Assembly (NCBI RefSeq): GCF_013112245.1
Contig: NZ_WVRN01000001.1
Span: 624,501-688,500 of the forward strand
Direction of reading: 5' to 3'
Length of the DNA stretch: 64,000 nucleotides
Origin: Ruegeria sp. HKCCD4315
Lineage (GTDB): Bacteria; Pseudomonadota; Alphaproteobacteria; Rhodobacterales; Rhodobacteraceae
Positions 33,496 through 42,448 of this stretch are shown in pieces. The notes beneath the pieces are model-generated. The model was not told the DNA's origin and ran no database searches. It saw only the letters and a list, made by a program, of their open reading frames with translations. Positions within the stretch are counted from its first letter, which is position 1, and each line of letters opens with the position of its first letter. The translations under genes were made by a program, and so were the position numbers.

Positions 33496-33732
33496 ATGCC
33501 CGTCGTCGCCCTGATCATCATTGGAGCAGCTGCTGGGTTTTTGGCCACCCGGCTGATGCGGATCGAGGCAGATATCCCGACGACCATGTTGATTGGGATT
33601 GTTGGCGCTCTGATCGGAGGGTTCCTGCTGCGGTTTTTGGTAACAGTCATGGGCTGGCTGTCTGGCTTTGTTGGCGCAGTTCTTGGCGCGTTACTGGTGA
33701 TCTGGATCTGGCAAACCTATCTGCGCCGATAA
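33496..33732 (+). CDS. Small membrane protein (78 aa), GlsB/YeaQ-like, second of a pair
   Basis: Also 78 residues, mostly hydrophobic: VVALIIIGAAAGFLATRLM, TTMLIGIVGALIGGFLLRFL and LSGFVGAVLGALLVIWIWQ. The GIVGALIGGFL segment is typical of GlsB/YeaQ/YmgE proteins. GGAGG precedes the ATG. It closes the def-fmt operon; a TTGACC 10 bases after the stop may belong to the arginase-family gene's promoter. Role unknown, though stress induction is common in the family. Confidence 0.7.
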   Translation: MPVVALIIIGAAAGFLATRLMRIEADIPTTMLIGIVGALIGGFLLRFLVTVMGWLSGFVGAVLGALLVIWIWQTYLRR

Positions 33733-33793
33733 CCGCTTGACCTTAGGTCTTTTGTCCGTCCAGATCGCGTCCAAACGATTTGGGAGGATGCCG

Positions 33794-34615
33794 ATGCTGC
33801 ACGAACTGAAACCGGGTGATGTCGCCCTGATGGGTGTGCCCCTGGACCTGCATTCCTCTTTCCTGCAAGGTCCGGCTTTCGCGCCCGGACGAATTCGCGA
33901 GGCGCTGCATTCGGGTGCTGCCAATCTGACGGCCGAGGACGGCACTGATCTGGGCGCGACCGAGCGGTTTCGTGATACCGGCGATTTGGACGTGTTCGAA
34001 ATGCGCGGTCAGGAGCCGATTGACCGGATCGAAACCGAAGCAGCCAAGCGGATCGCAACCGGCGCGCGCCTGTTGTCTCTGGGCGGGGATCATTCTGTAG
34101 CCTATCCGCTGATCAAAGCCCATGCGGACCGATACGAAGGCCTGAACATTCTGCATATCGACAGCCATCCCGATCTGTATGACGAGCAGGATATCGGCCC
34201 ATTGGGCCATGGCTGCCCCTTTGCGCGGGTGATGGAGAACTGCCCGGTCAAGCGATTGGTACAGGTCGGAATCAGAACCATGAACGCCCATCAGCGCGCG
34301 CAAGCCGACAGGTTCGGAGTCGAAGTGATCGACATGCGCAACTGGAGTGCCGACCTGCAGATTTCTTTTGATGGCGCCGTCTATCTGTCACTGGATCTCG
34401 ATGCGCTGGACCCGGCCTTTGCCCCCGGGGTCTCACATCACGAACCCGGCGGGCTGAGCACCCGCGAGGTCATCAACCTGATCCATCGTTTCGAGGGTCA
34501 ATTGGTCGGCGCGGATATTGTTGAACTGAACCCGCATCGCGACCCATACGGTATGACCGCAATGGTGGCCGCAAAATTCGTCAAAGAGATCGGTGCGCGC
34601 TTGCTGTCGCGTTGA
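33794..34615 (+). CDS. Arginase/agmatinase-family ureohydrolase
   Basis: A 273-residue binuclear-manganese hydrolase. Metal-binding motifs are LLSLGGDHSVAYP, ILHIDSHPDLYDE (DxHxD) and YLSLDLDALDPAFAPG (DxD); the last is typical of agmatinases and guanidino hydrolases rather than HutG. The precise substrate (agmatine, arginine or another guanidine) is not clear. GGGAGG at 33782-33787, six bases before ATG 33794, decides the start, since upstream ATG 33788 overlaps it. It ends one base before the convergent lipoprotein gene. Confidence 0.88.
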   Translation: MLHELKPGDVALMGVPLDLHSSFLQGPAFAPGRIREALHSGAANLTAEDGTDLGATERFRDTGDLDVFEMRGQEPIDRIETEAAKRIATGARLLSLGGDHSVAYPLIKAHADRYEGLNILHIDSHPDLYDEQDIGPLGHGCPFARVMENCPVKRLVQVGIRTMNAHQRAQADRFGVEVIDMRNWSADLQISFDGAVYLSLDLDALDPAFAPGVSHHEPGGLSTREVINLIHRFEGQLVGADIVELNPHRDPYGMTAMVAAKFVKEIGARLLSR

Positions 34616-34616
34616 T

Positions 34617-35219
34617 TCACCGCGCGTCGCACACCGTGGCTGAACCCAGGGCCGGTGCACCCTTTGTGGTCATATCGTACCGGTTCGCTTCAGCGGCGGT
34701 CATCCAGTGCATGCTTTCAGCCGGGGCTGCGAAGAGGGTGTACCAGTAAAATTCCTCATCCACGCCGATGTCTTTGAAATAGTCCAGGTATCGGTCATGT
34801 TCCGGGTCGTCTTCGGGCAACTCGGTCGCCACCAGTCCCGATCCGGCCCAGCTGTGAACGCCGACACAGGCCCCCGGTTGCAAGATGCGGCGGTTTCCGG
34901 CCAGAAACAGATCGGTGCCCCCGCTGGCAACCAGACCATCTGAGGGTACGACTGTATCGAATCCGGCCTTGTGCACCTCGCGGCTGAAGATGACATTGGC
35001 ATCGTCATCCACTGATCCTTCGATGTATTGCAGGACCAGAGTTCGGGCCTCGGGATTTTCGGCGACGACTTCCTCAAATGCCGATAGCGTCGTTTCATCA
35101 ATCGTGCCTGACGCAATGATCTGGTCGCCCTGTGCAACGAAACTGACAGGTGTATAGTACTCGCCACACGAGGCGAGCAGAGCCAGACAAGCTGATATGG
35201 ATGTGAATCTGAAGGTCAT
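34617..35219 (-). CDS. Lipoprotein with ClpP/crotonase-like pattern
   Basis: A 200-residue protein whose signal ends in a lipobox (CLALLASCGEYY, Cys18), so it is probably lipid-anchored in the envelope. The region LVLQYIEGSVDDDANVIFSR, DGLVASGGTDLFLAGNRRIL and PGACVGVHSWAGSG resembles the ClpP/SppA-type fold, with a Ser in ASGGT and a His in VHSW as possible active-site residues. This is inference from local pattern only. It stands alone, converging with the arginase-family gene. A surface protease or esterase-like role is possible. Confidence 0.6.
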   Translation of the reverse strand: MTFRFTSISACLALLASCGEYYTPVSFVAQGDQIIASGTIDETTLSAFEEVVAENPEARTLVLQYIEGSVDDDANVIFSREVHKAGFDTVVPSDGLVASGGTDLFLAGNRRILQPGACVGVHSWAGSGLVATELPEDDPEHDRYLDYFKDIGVDEEFYWYTLFAAPAESMHWMTAAEANRYDMTTKGAPALGSATVCDAR

Positions 35220-35287
35220 CGCGTGCCTCGCCGAACTGTACTGCCCAAAGAGGTATCAGCACAGTTCTGTTGCGTCCACCGGCTGGC

Positions 35288-35911
35288 TTAGCTGCGCGGC
35301 GGGCGGCTTTTGTAGACGGGCAGCTGCCATCCAAACGTCAAAGAACCAGCCCGCAACGCCCAGCAAACCAGCGCACAAAGAGCCAGTGAGAGCGCGGGTT
35401 CCAACCCTAGCCGGACAGCAATCACAGCTGTCAGCGCGCCGGTAAATGCGCATGAAACATAAAGCTCGCCCTGTTTCAGCACCAGCGGAACCTCGTTGCA
35501 GACGACATCGCGCATCAACCCGCCCAGACATCCGGTCGTCACGCCCATCAACACAACTATGACGCCGGATTGATCCAACGACAGTGCCGCGCCGGTACCG
35601 GCGGCGACTGCCACCGACAAGGCGAAACTGTCCAGCCAGATCAGCCAGTTGTAACGGCTTTCCATCAGATGTGCGGTAAAGAAAACCAATACCGCAGCGG
35701 CGACGGCGATCAGAATGTAATCCGGCTGACCGACCCAAAAGATTGGGTGCCGGTCCAACAACAGATCACGCACAGTACCGCCCCCGACTGCCGTCAGGCA
35801 GGCCATGAAGGCAAACCCTACCAGATCCAGCTGCGCGCGGCTTGCCACCAAGGCTCCGGTCAGTGCAAAGATCAGGACCGAGGCATAATCCAGCAGCGTC
35901 AGCGCGGTCAC
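35288..35911 (-). CDS. TRIC/UPF0126-family membrane protein (YicG-like)
   Basis: A 207-residue membrane protein of two tandem repeats. The first contains [20 protein letters not shown], the second [19 protein letters not shown]; this glycine-loop and RD pair marks the UPF0126 family, now linked to prokaryotic TRIC cation channels. About six or seven helices are present. It starts with GTG overlapping the rnhA stop (GTGA), closing the ispH operon. The C-terminus YKSRPPRS is cytoplasmic and basic. An ion-channel role is inferred from family. Confidence 0.88.
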   Translation of the reverse strand: MTALTLLDYASVLIFALTGALVASRAQLDLVGFAFMACLTAVGGGTVRDLLLDRHPIFWVGQPDYILIAVAAAVLVFFTAHLMESRYNWLIWLDSFALSVAVAAGTGAALSLDQSGVIVVLMGVTTGCLGGLMRDVVCNEVPLVLKQGELYVSCAFTGALTAVIAVRLGLEPALSLALCALVCWALRAGSLTFGWQLPVYKSRPPRS

Positions 35912-36375
35912 GCCTGTGCCTTTTTAGGTTTGAATGGGGCCATGCCAGAACGGGCCAGTTCGTCGGCCTTTTCATTCTCGGGGTGACCCGCGTGACCCTT
36001 GACCCATTCCCAGGTCACATCATGTCGCCCCTGCGCCTCGTCCAGGCGTTGCCACAGATCGACGTTCTTGACCGGCTTCTTGTTCGAGGTTTTCCAGCCG
36101 TTACGCTTCCAGCCAAAGATCCAGCCGGTGACGCCGTTCTTCACATAGGCGCTGTCGGTCACGATGGTGATTTTCGACGGGCGCTCCAGCGTCTCTAACG
36201 CGGAAATGGCGGCCAGCAGTTCCATTCGGTTGTTGGTTGTCTCGGCCTCGCCGCCATTCAGCTCACGCTCTTTCAAAACGGTGCCCCCGTCCATCGCGCG
36301 TAGCAAAACACCCCAGCCTCCGGGTCCGGGATTGCCGGAACAGGCACCATCGGTATAGGCAAACAAGTCAGGCAT
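35908..36375 (-). CDS. rnhA: Ribonuclease HI
   Basis: Cleaves the RNA strand of RNA-DNA hybrids. The 155-residue protein has the first active-site Asp in [18 protein letters not shown], Glu in [16 protein letters not shown], Asp in [16 protein letters not shown] and the final His/Asp in [17 protein letters not shown]. The basic handle [16 protein letters not shown] is present. I use ATG 36375, which overlaps the methyltransferase stop by eight bases; upstream starts would lie well inside that gene. The TRIC gene overlaps its stop. Confidence 0.96.
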   Translation of the reverse strand: MPDLFAYTDGACSGNPGPGGWGVLLRAMDGGTVLKERELNGGEAETTNNRMELLAAISALETLERPSKITIVTDSAYVKNGVTGWIFGWKRNGWKTSNKKPVKNVDLWQRLDEAQGRHDVTWEWVKGHAGHPENEKADELARSGMAPFKPKKAQA

Positions 36376-36955
36376 GGGCGAACACCAGAATAAAACCGTC
36401 GTAAGAGCCTGCCAGACCTTTCCCCATCCCTTTGACCGAGCGATCAATTGTGAAGCCGGTTTGGGTCAGCGCGTCTTCGATCTCGGCTTCGGTATAATAG
36501 GTGTAATACCGATCCAACTCGTCCCTATGCTCACCTGTACCCAGCTTCATGCCGAGAAAAAGCTGCCCCTTAGGCTTCAGAGCAGAGTGAATCGCCTTCA
36601 GGTGTCGCGGGAAATCTGCGCGTGGCGCGTGCAGCAGGGAAAAGCTGGCGTAGACACCGTCAAAGGTAGCGGTTTCGGTGACGTCATCGAACGTGCCCAG
36701 ATACGCGTCCACTCCGTTCTGCCGGGCGTGATCCACGAAGGCAGGCGTCGCATCCAGCGCCTTTACCGTCAATCCTTGACGCATCAGGAAACTGCTATCT
36801 GAACCCGGCCCGGATCCTAGATCCAGAACATATCCACCTGCGACGACTGCATCTACAAATGCTTGTCTGGCCTCAAGCTGTGCTTCGGGCAGGGGAATGT
36901 TCAGGTACTCGGCCACCCTGTTGGTATATGCGTCGATCGTGCGTTTATCGGTCAC
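36368..36955 (-). CDS. Class I SAM-dependent methyltransferase
   Basis: A 195-residue Rossmann-fold methyltransferase. The SAM-binding motif I is [20 protein letters not shown], motif II around [18 protein letters not shown], and [19 protein letters not shown] follows. The target is unknown; small-molecule methylation is typical of this size. I use GTG 36955, which overlaps the stop of the DUF3429 gene (GTGA); an ATG far upstream would overlap that gene completely. It overlaps rnhA by eight bases downstream. It sits in the ispH-to-TRIC operon with no obvious shared pathway. Confidence 0.85.
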   Translation of the reverse strand: MTDKRTIDAYTNRVAEYLNIPLPEAQLEARQAFVDAVVAGGYVLDLGSGPGSDSSFLMRQGLTVKALDATPAFVDHARQNGVDAYLGTFDDVTETATFDGVYASFSLLHAPRADFPRHLKAIHSALKPKGQLFLGMKLGTGEHRDELDRYYTYYTEAEIEDALTQTGFTIDRSVKGMGKGLAGSYDGFILVFAHA

Positions 36956-37404
36956 AGGTATACTCCGACGGCAAGGCTGGCCAAAACAACGGCGGTCAGC
37001 AGGACGCGTAACCGCATCCACCAAACCGGTGTCAGCCGCCAATAAGAAAACAGGGCATCCAGCACCAACAGGCCGGCAAACCCGTATATCAGGTTTGTGC
37101 CCGCCTGCACCGGCCCGCCGCCCGTCATGAAAAAGGCCCAAAGCGCGGGCAGGACCGACAGTGTGTAACACAGACCTGCCTTGCTGCCCGAGGTCTTAGT
37201 GGCAAACCCCCAAAGAACACCGGACATGAAACTCAGGATCACCGAGCCATAGAACAGCTGCACGTATGGACCCACAAACCGCGCGCCAAGGTTCTGTGCG
37301 CCCCAAGCGTTCAGGTCGCCGTTCAGATAGGTCAACGCACCCCAGACAAAAGGGATCAGCCCTGCCAACCCCAGATAAAGCGGTGCCTTTGGTACTCCGA
37401 TCAC
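36952..37404 (-). CDS. DUF3429-type membrane protein
   Basis: A 150-residue protein with about five membrane helices: [79 protein letters not shown] and [19 protein letters not shown]. The GLAGLIPF start and [15 protein letters not shown] fit DUF3429, whose function is unknown. It starts with GTG overlapping the ispH stop and its own stop overlaps the methyltransferase start, so it is coupled on both sides. Confidence 0.8.
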   Translation of the reverse strand: MIGVPKAPLYLGLAGLIPFVWGALTYLNGDLNAWGAQNLGARFVGPYVQLFYGSVILSFMSGVLWGFATKTSGSKAGLCYTLSVLPALWAFFMTGGGPVQAGTNLIYGFAGLLVLDALFSYWRLTPVWWMRLRVLLTAVVLASLAVGVYL

Positions 37405-38351
37405 GCTGGTTGCCTCAGGACACGCGGCACTTTGAACTCGACGTTTTCGGTGGCGGTTTCAACCAATTCCACAGTGACATCGTAATGCGCGCGGAAGGCG
37501 TCGATCACTTCGTCAACCAAAAGCTCGGGGGCCGATGCGCCGGCGGTGACGGCCACGGATGAGATGCCCTTGAGCGCACGCCAGTCGATCTCGGTGGCGC
37601 GCTGTACCAGTTGCGCGTATTTGCAGCCCTCGCGCGAGGCGACCTCAACCAGACGGCGCGAGTTTGATGAGTTCGGCGCGCCTACAACCAGCAGGGCGTC
37701 TGCCTTGGGGGCTACGGCCTTGACGGCCTCTTGCCGGTTCGTGGTGGCATAGCAGATGTCTTCCTTATGCGGCCCGACAATGGCCGGGAACCTGGCCTGA
37801 AGCGCAGCTATGATGTCTTTGGTGTCATCAACCGACAGGGTTGTCTGGGTGACAAAGGCAAGCTTTTCGGGGTCACGCACATCAACCGTGGCCACATCTT
37901 CGACGGTTTCAACCAACAGAACATCGCCTTCGGGCAACTGTCCCATAGTGCCAACGGTTTCGGGATGACCCTTGTGGCCGATCATGATCATCTGCAACCC
38001 TGCATCCGCATGGCGCTGTGCTTCGACATGCACTTTAGAGACCAGTGGGCAGGTCGCGTCGACATAGATCATTTCGCGCTTGGCGGCCTCGGCAGGAACC
38101 GATTTCGGTACGCCATGGGCGGAAAAGATCACCGGACGATCATCGGGGCATTCGTGCAGTTCTTCGACAAAAACGGCCCCTTTTGCCCGCAGCCCGTCGA
38201 CGACAAACTTGTTGTGGACAATCTCGTGGCGCACGTAAACCGGAGCGCCCCATTTCTGCAGGGCCATTTCAACGATTTTGATGGCGCGATCCACACCGGC
38301 GCAGAAACCCCGGGGAGCGGCAAGGTAAAGTGTCAGTGGTGGCTTTGTCAT
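37401..38351 (-). CDS. ispH: 4-hydroxy-3-methylbut-2-enyl diphosphate reductase IspH
   Basis: The last enzyme of the MEP isoprenoid pathway; an iron-sulfur protein that makes IPP and DMAPP. The three cluster cysteines are in [13 protein letters not shown] (Cys17), [12 protein letters not shown] (Cys about 101) and [12 protein letters not shown] (Cys about 199). [17 protein letters not shown] and [16 protein letters not shown] are also diagnostic. Length 316 is normal. It leads an operon of five coupled genes (to 35288). AAGGAGA precedes the start. Confidence 0.97.
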   Translation of the reverse strand: MTKPPLTLYLAAPRGFCAGVDRAIKIVEMALQKWGAPVYVRHEIVHNKFVVDGLRAKGAVFVEELHECPDDRPVIFSAHGVPKSVPAEAAKREMIYVDATCPLVSKVHVEAQRHADAGLQMIMIGHKGHPETVGTMGQLPEGDVLLVETVEDVATVDVRDPEKLAFVTQTTLSVDDTKDIIAALQARFPAIVGPHKEDICYATTNRQEAVKAVAPKADALLVVGAPNSSNSRRLVEVASREGCKYAQLVQRATEIDWRALKGISSVAVTAGASAPELLVDEVIDAFRAHYDVTVELVETATENVEFKVPRVLRQPA

Positions 38352-38476
38352 TAGGCTGTCTCCTTAGGGCACAGGTAAGTCTTTTCCCGGCCTTGGTCCA
38401 GACAGGAGATCGTCATTCAACTGACACGAATCGATGCTAGCCAAGTTATGTTTCAGCACCTGTTCATTGTTAAAGA

Positions 38477-38508
38477 AGCGCGGCCAGGACCCTGGTCCTG
38501 ACCGCGCT
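38477..38508 (-). terminator. Terminator of the NYN gene
   Basis: AGCGCGG-N-CAGGAC pairs with GTCCTG-N-CCGCGCT across a 4-base loop. On the minus strand it follows the NYN stop by about 33 bases and is followed by TCTTTAAC; on the plus strand it is followed by AATTTTT, so it may work both ways. Confidence 0.65.
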
Positions 38509-38541
38509 AATTTTTCCCCATCAAAAAAGGCGTATGCCTGA

Positions 38542-39117
38542 TCAGCTGTTGCCAGCCATCGCAACGTTGCGCGGCTCGGCCGGCATTTCACGTGGCGGGC
38601 GTCCGATCACGTCACGCAGATCTTCCAGCTCGATGAAGTTGTCGGCCTGACGACGCAGTTCGTCCGAAATCATCGGTGGCTGACTGCGGATGGTCGACAC
38701 AACGGAAACACGCACGCCTTGGCGTTGCAGGCTGGCGATCAACGGGCGGAAATCCCCATCGCCCGAGAACAGCACGATATGATCCACACGCGGCGCAAGT
38801 TCCATGGCATCGACTGTAAGTTCGATGTCCATGTTTCCTTTGACTTTCCGACGCCCCATGCTGTCGGTGTATTCCTTGGCCGGTTTCGTGACCATGGTGA
38901 AGCCGTTGTAATGCAGCCAGTCGACCAATGGGCGTATTGGCGAATACTCGTCGTTTTCCAGGAGCGCTGTGTAATAGAAAGCCCGAAGCAACTTGCCGCG
39001 GCGCATGAATTCCTGCCGCAGAAGTTTGTAGTCTATGTCGAAACCGAGTGCTTTTGCCGCGGCATAAAGATTCGAGCCGTCGATGAACAGCGCTAGCCGT
39101 TCGTCCTTATAAAACAT
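38542..39117 (-). CDS. NYN-domain (LabA/DUF88-like) putative ribonuclease
   Basis: A 191-residue PIN-like nuclease. Acidic active-site residues are in LALFIDGSNLYAAAKA (Asp), GNMDIELTVDAMELA (Asp) and HIVLFSGDGDFRPLIASL (Asp pair), as in LabA/NYN proteins. GVRVSVVSTIRS follows. Such proteins are thought to process RNA, and are sometimes linked with developmental or circadian control. I use ATG 39117 (MFYKDERLALF), preceded by GGAAGGGA. A TATTAT -10-like element lies at 39139-39134. It has its own terminator and is divergent from folK. Confidence 0.9.
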   Translation of the reverse strand: MFYKDERLALFIDGSNLYAAAKALGFDIDYKLLRQEFMRRGKLLRAFYYTALLENDEYSPIRPLVDWLHYNGFTMVTKPAKEYTDSMGRRKVKGNMDIELTVDAMELAPRVDHIVLFSGDGDFRPLIASLQRQGVRVSVVSTIRSQPPMISDELRRQADNFIELEDLRDVIGRPPREMPAEPRNVAMAGNS

Positions 39118-39255
39118 AAATAGTCCCTTCCGGTATAATACAGACCGCACCGCTAGATGAGTGAGTGAGTGATGAATTGGCGCGTTCTGTCGGTCTATAA
39201 TTAGAACTTTTGCCGGTTATCGCAAGTATGCAATGTGTCGAATATAGGGTGCTAG

Positions 39256-39825
39256 ATGAGCAATTCGTTGTCAAATGCCGTTGTTGCGCTGGGTGCAAAT
39301 CTCAACTTGAGAGGAAATGAGCCCGCAATGACACTTCGAAATGCACTTGACGCTATTGCGCGTCAGGAGGTGGTGATTCGGTCAGTCAGCCGATTTTTTG
39401 CAACTCCCTGTTTCCCCGTGGGTGCGGGTCCTGACTATGTGAATGCGGCGGCTCTGATCGCAACCGAAAAGTCACCGACCGAGCTTTTGCGCGTGTTGCA
39501 TGCAGTTGAGCATGAGTTCGGGCGCGAACGGATCCAACGCTGGGGTATGCGGACACTGGATCTGGATCTTGTGTGCTTTGACGATCTGGTGTTGCCAGAT
39601 CAGGCTGTGTTTGATCGCTGGCTGACATTACCCTCTGACGCACAGCAGAATGAGGCGCCCGATCAACTGATACTGCCCCATCCACGCCTGCAGGACCGTG
39701 CTTTCGTATTGGTTCCCATGGCAGATATCGCGCCGGATTGGTGCCATCCGGTTCTGGAGCGCTCGGTTACGCAGATGGTCGCTGACTTGCCTTTAGCTGA
39801 GGTTGAGGCGGTCACGCCGCTGTGA
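39256..39825 (+). CDS. folK: 2-amino-4-hydroxy-6-hydroxymethyldihydropteridine pyrophosphokinase
   Basis: HPPK transfers pyrophosphate from ATP in folate synthesis. The 189-residue protein has the start AVVALGANLNLRGNEP, SRFFATPCFPVGAGPDYVNA, the loop EFGRERIQRWGMRTLDLDLV (Arg pair, Asp-Asp metal residues) and LILPHPRLQDRAFVLVPMAD. All the family motifs are present. A TATAAT at 39196-39201 lies 55 bases upstream and may be the -10. It precedes rpoZ by 94 bases. Confidence 0.95.
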   Translation: MSNSLSNAVVALGANLNLRGNEPAMTLRNALDAIARQEVVIRSVSRFFATPCFPVGAGPDYVNAAALIATEKSPTELLRVLHAVEHEFGRERIQRWGMRTLDLDLVCFDDLVLPDQAVFDRWLTLPSDAQQNEAPDQLILPHPRLQDRAFVLVPMADIAPDWCHPVLERSVTQMVADLPLAEVEAVTPL

Positions 39826-39850
39826 TCCTTGCAAATGCAGCATTTCCTGC

Positions 39851-39879
39851 TTGTCAAGGCGCGGATTCGCGCTTAGATA
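39851..39879 (+). promoter_or_regulatory. Sigma-70 promoter for rpoZ-rsh
   Basis: TTGTCA (39851-39856) and TAGATA (39874-39879) with a 17-base spacer, 41 bases before the rpoZ start. Both boxes are four or five of six to consensus. Confidence 0.6.
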
Positions 39880-39919
39880 AACCTCTTCCTGACATGGATT
39901 CAGAAACGGAGAGCGCCCC

Positions 39920-40273
39920 ATGGCCCGCGTGACGGTTGAAGATTGCGTAGATAAGGTTCCAAACCGGTTCGAGCTGGTGATGCTTGCCGCCCATCGGGCG
40001 CGCGAAATCTCCGCTGGTGCTGCGATTACCGTTGACCGTGACAACGACAAAAACCCTGTCGTATCCCTGCGCGAAATCGCCGACGAAACGCAAAGCGCGG
40101 ATGACCTGCGCGAGCGTCTGATCGAGGCCAACCAGACCCAGATCGAGGTCGATGAGCCGGAAGAAGACCAGATGGCGCTGCTGATGGGTGCCGAATCGGA
40201 CAAGCCAGCCATGGACGACATGTCCGAAGAAAAACTCCTGCGCGCTCTGATGGAGGCTCAGGGACAGGGGTAA
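39920..40273 (+). CDS. rpoZ: RNA polymerase omega subunit
   Basis: Omega helps assemble and stabilise beta' and takes part in ppGpp binding. The 117-residue protein has the core [20 protein letters not shown] and [20 protein letters not shown], then [20 protein letters not shown], and an acidic alphaproteobacterial tail. CGGAGAG precedes the ATG. It is followed after 26 bases by rsh, the alarmone synthetase, the usual rpoZ-spoT pairing. Confidence 0.97.
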   Translation: MARVTVEDCVDKVPNRFELVMLAAHRAREISAGAAITVDRDNDKNPVVSLREIADETQSADDLRERLIEANQTQIEVDEPEEDQMALLMGAESDKPAMDDMSEEKLLRALMEAQGQG

Positions 40274-40299
40274 GCCCTAATAACGAAGGTGCGGACCGG

Positions 40300-42432
40300 A
40301 TGATTTCTGAAGACGACCTGATTGCGCTGGTCCGCAACTACAATCCCAAGACAAATGCTGATCGCATTACGCTGGCCTATGAGTTCGGCCAGCAGATGCA
40401 TGAGGGGCAGTTCCGTCATTCCGGCGAGCCTTATTTTACCCACCCCGTTGCAGTTGCCGCCATCCTGACCGAACAGCGTTTGGATGACGCGACTATCATA
40501 ACAGCGCTTCTGCACGACACGATCGAAGATACCAAAGCCAACTATGGCAAGGTTGCCGAACTGTTTGGGGATGAGGTCGCCAAGCTGGTCGATGGCGTCA
40601 CCAAGCTGACCAACCTGCAACTGTCCAGCCGCGAAACCAAGCAGGCTGAAAACTTCCGCAAGTTGTTCATGGCCATGTCCAAGGACCTGCGGGTCATTTT
40701 GGTCAAGTTGGCGGACCGTCTGCACAATATGCGCACGATCAAGGCGATGCGCCCCGAAAAGCAGGTGGTCAAAGCGCGCGAGACGATGGACATCTACGCT
40801 CCACTCGCTGGCCGAATGGGTATGCAATGGATGCGCGAAGAGCTGGAAGACCTTGCCTTCCGCGTGCTGAACCCCGAAGGCCGCCAGTCGATCATCCGGC
40901 GTTTTATCACGCTGCAACGCGAAACCGGTGACGTGATCCACCGCATCACCGGCGACATGCGACACGAGCTGGAAAAGGCGGGCATCGAGGCCGAGGTCTT
41001 TGGCCGCGCCAAGAAGCCATATTCGATCTGGCGTAAGATGCAGGAAAAGGATCAGGGCTTTTCACGCCTGTCGGACATTTACGGCTTTCGCATCATCACC
41101 CAGACCGAAGAGGACTGCTATCGCACGCTTGGTGCCATCCACCAACGCTGGCGCGCGGTGCCGGGGCGGTTCAAGGATTACATCAGTCAGCCAAAATCAA
41201 ATGGCTACCGCTCGATTCACACCACTGTGTCGGGGCGCGATGGTAAACGGGTCGAAGTTCAGATCCGCACTCGCCAGATGCACGACGTGGCTGAAACCGG
41301 CGTTGCGGCGCATTGGTCCTATCGCGACGGTGTACGGACCGAGAACCCTTTTGCGGTCGACCCGGCCAAGTGGATTTCGAACCTGACTGAGCAGTTCGAC
41401 AACGAGGAAGATCACGAAGACTTCCTCGAAGCGGTCAAGCTGGAAATGTACTCCGACCAGGTGTTCTGCTTCACGCCCAAAGGGGATGTGGTGAAGCTGC
41501 CCCGTGGGGCAACACCGATTGATTTTGCCTATGCCATCCACACCCGGATCGGCCATGCCTGTGTCGGGGCCAAGGTAGACGGCATTCGTGTGCCGCTGTG
41601 GACACGGCTAAAGAACGGTCAGTCAGTGGACATTATTACCGCTGATGGTCAGACACCGCAGGTCACCTGGCTTGAGATCGCTGTCACCGGCAAGGCCCGT
41701 ACTGCGATCCGCCGTGCTCTGCGGGAGGTCGACAGAGAGCGGTTCATCAAGCTGGGCAAGGAACTGGCCCGTTCTGGCTTCGAACATGTTGGCCGCAAGG
41801 CAACGGACAAGGCGCTGGATACGGCTGCCAAACACTTGCGTCTGAAAGATCGGCACGAGCTGTTGGCCCGTCTGGGCAGCGCGGAATTGACGGCGCATGA
41901 GGTGGTCGAAGCCGTCTATCCAGAACTGGCCAAGGACGACGGTGACGCCATTCCGCTGCGTCGTGCCGTGATCGGCCTTGAGCCGGGGCAGAAATTCGAC
42001 CGTGCGCCGTGTTGTCAGCCTCTGCCTGGCGAGCGGATCGTTGGCATCACCTACCGGGGCAAAGGCGTGGTGGTACATGCCATCGACTGCGACCGGCTGA
42101 GCGAATTCGAAGGTGAACCCGACCGCTGGGTCGATCTGCACTGGCATTCGGGCACCCACCCAGCCGTGTACGGCGCAACGCTGGATCTGACCATCGGCAA
42201 CGATGCCGGGGTTCTGGGGCGAATTTGCACATTGATCGGTGAGAAAAAGGCCAATATTTCGAACCTGGAATTTGTTGACCGCAAACCGGATTTTTACCGT
42301 CTGTTGATCAATGTCGAACTGCGCGACCTTGAACAGCTGCACTCGCTGATGCTGATGCTCGAGGCAGAAAGCGACGTTGCAGCCGTCGAACGGCACAGAG
42401 ACCGGACCAAGACCGCAACCGCGGCTGGCTGA
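40300..42432 (+). CDS. Bifunctional (p)ppGpp synthetase/hydrolase (Rel/SpoT homologue)
   Basis: Makes and destroys the stringent alarmone. The 710-residue protein has an HD hydrolase domain (FTHPVAVAAILTE, ALLHDTIEDTKANYG, both metal motifs intact), a synthetase domain (YGFRIITQTEEDCYRTLG, GRFKDYISQPKSNGYRSIHT), a TGS domain (VFCFTPKGDVVKLPRGATPI) and a C-terminal ACT domain (DAGVLGRICTLIGEKKANIS). Both activities should be present, as expected for the single Rsh of most alphaproteobacteria. It follows rpoZ and precedes the DUF2062 gene by 16 bases. Confidence 0.96.
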   Translation: MISEDDLIALVRNYNPKTNADRITLAYEFGQQMHEGQFRHSGEPYFTHPVAVAAILTEQRLDDATIITALLHDTIEDTKANYGKVAELFGDEVAKLVDGVTKLTNLQLSSRETKQAENFRKLFMAMSKDLRVILVKLADRLHNMRTIKAMRPEKQVVKARETMDIYAPLAGRMGMQWMREELEDLAFRVLNPEGRQSIIRRFITLQRETGDVIHRITGDMRHELEKAGIEAEVFGRAKKPYSIWRKMQEKDQGFSRLSDIYGFRIITQTEEDCYRTLGAIHQRWRAVPGRFKDYISQPKSNGYRSIHTTVSGRDGKRVEVQIRTRQMHDVAETGVAAHWSYRDGVRTENPFAVDPAKWISNLTEQFDNEEDHEDFLEAVKLEMYSDQVFCFTPKGDVVKLPRGATPIDFAYAIHTRIGHACVGAKVDGIRVPLWTRLKNGQSVDIITADGQTPQVTWLEIAVTGKARTAIRRALREVDRERFIKLGKELARSGFEHVGRKATDKALDTAAKHLRLKDRHELLARLGSAELTAHEVVEAVYPELAKDDGDAIPLRRAVIGLEPGQKFDRAPCCQPLPGERIVGITYRGKGVVVHAIDCDRLSEFEGEPDRWVDLHWHSGTHPAVYGATLDLTIGNDAGVLGRICTLIGEKKANISNLEFVDRKPDFYRLLINVELRDLEQLHSLMLMLEAESDVAAVERHRDRTKTATAAG

Positions 42433-42448
42433 GAAGGGGTGATCACGC

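Noticed and set aside
39150..39175. Tetranucleotide repeat (GAGT, about three copies) before the NYN gene
   Set aside because: Too short to be a phase-variable repeat and not in a coding frame.
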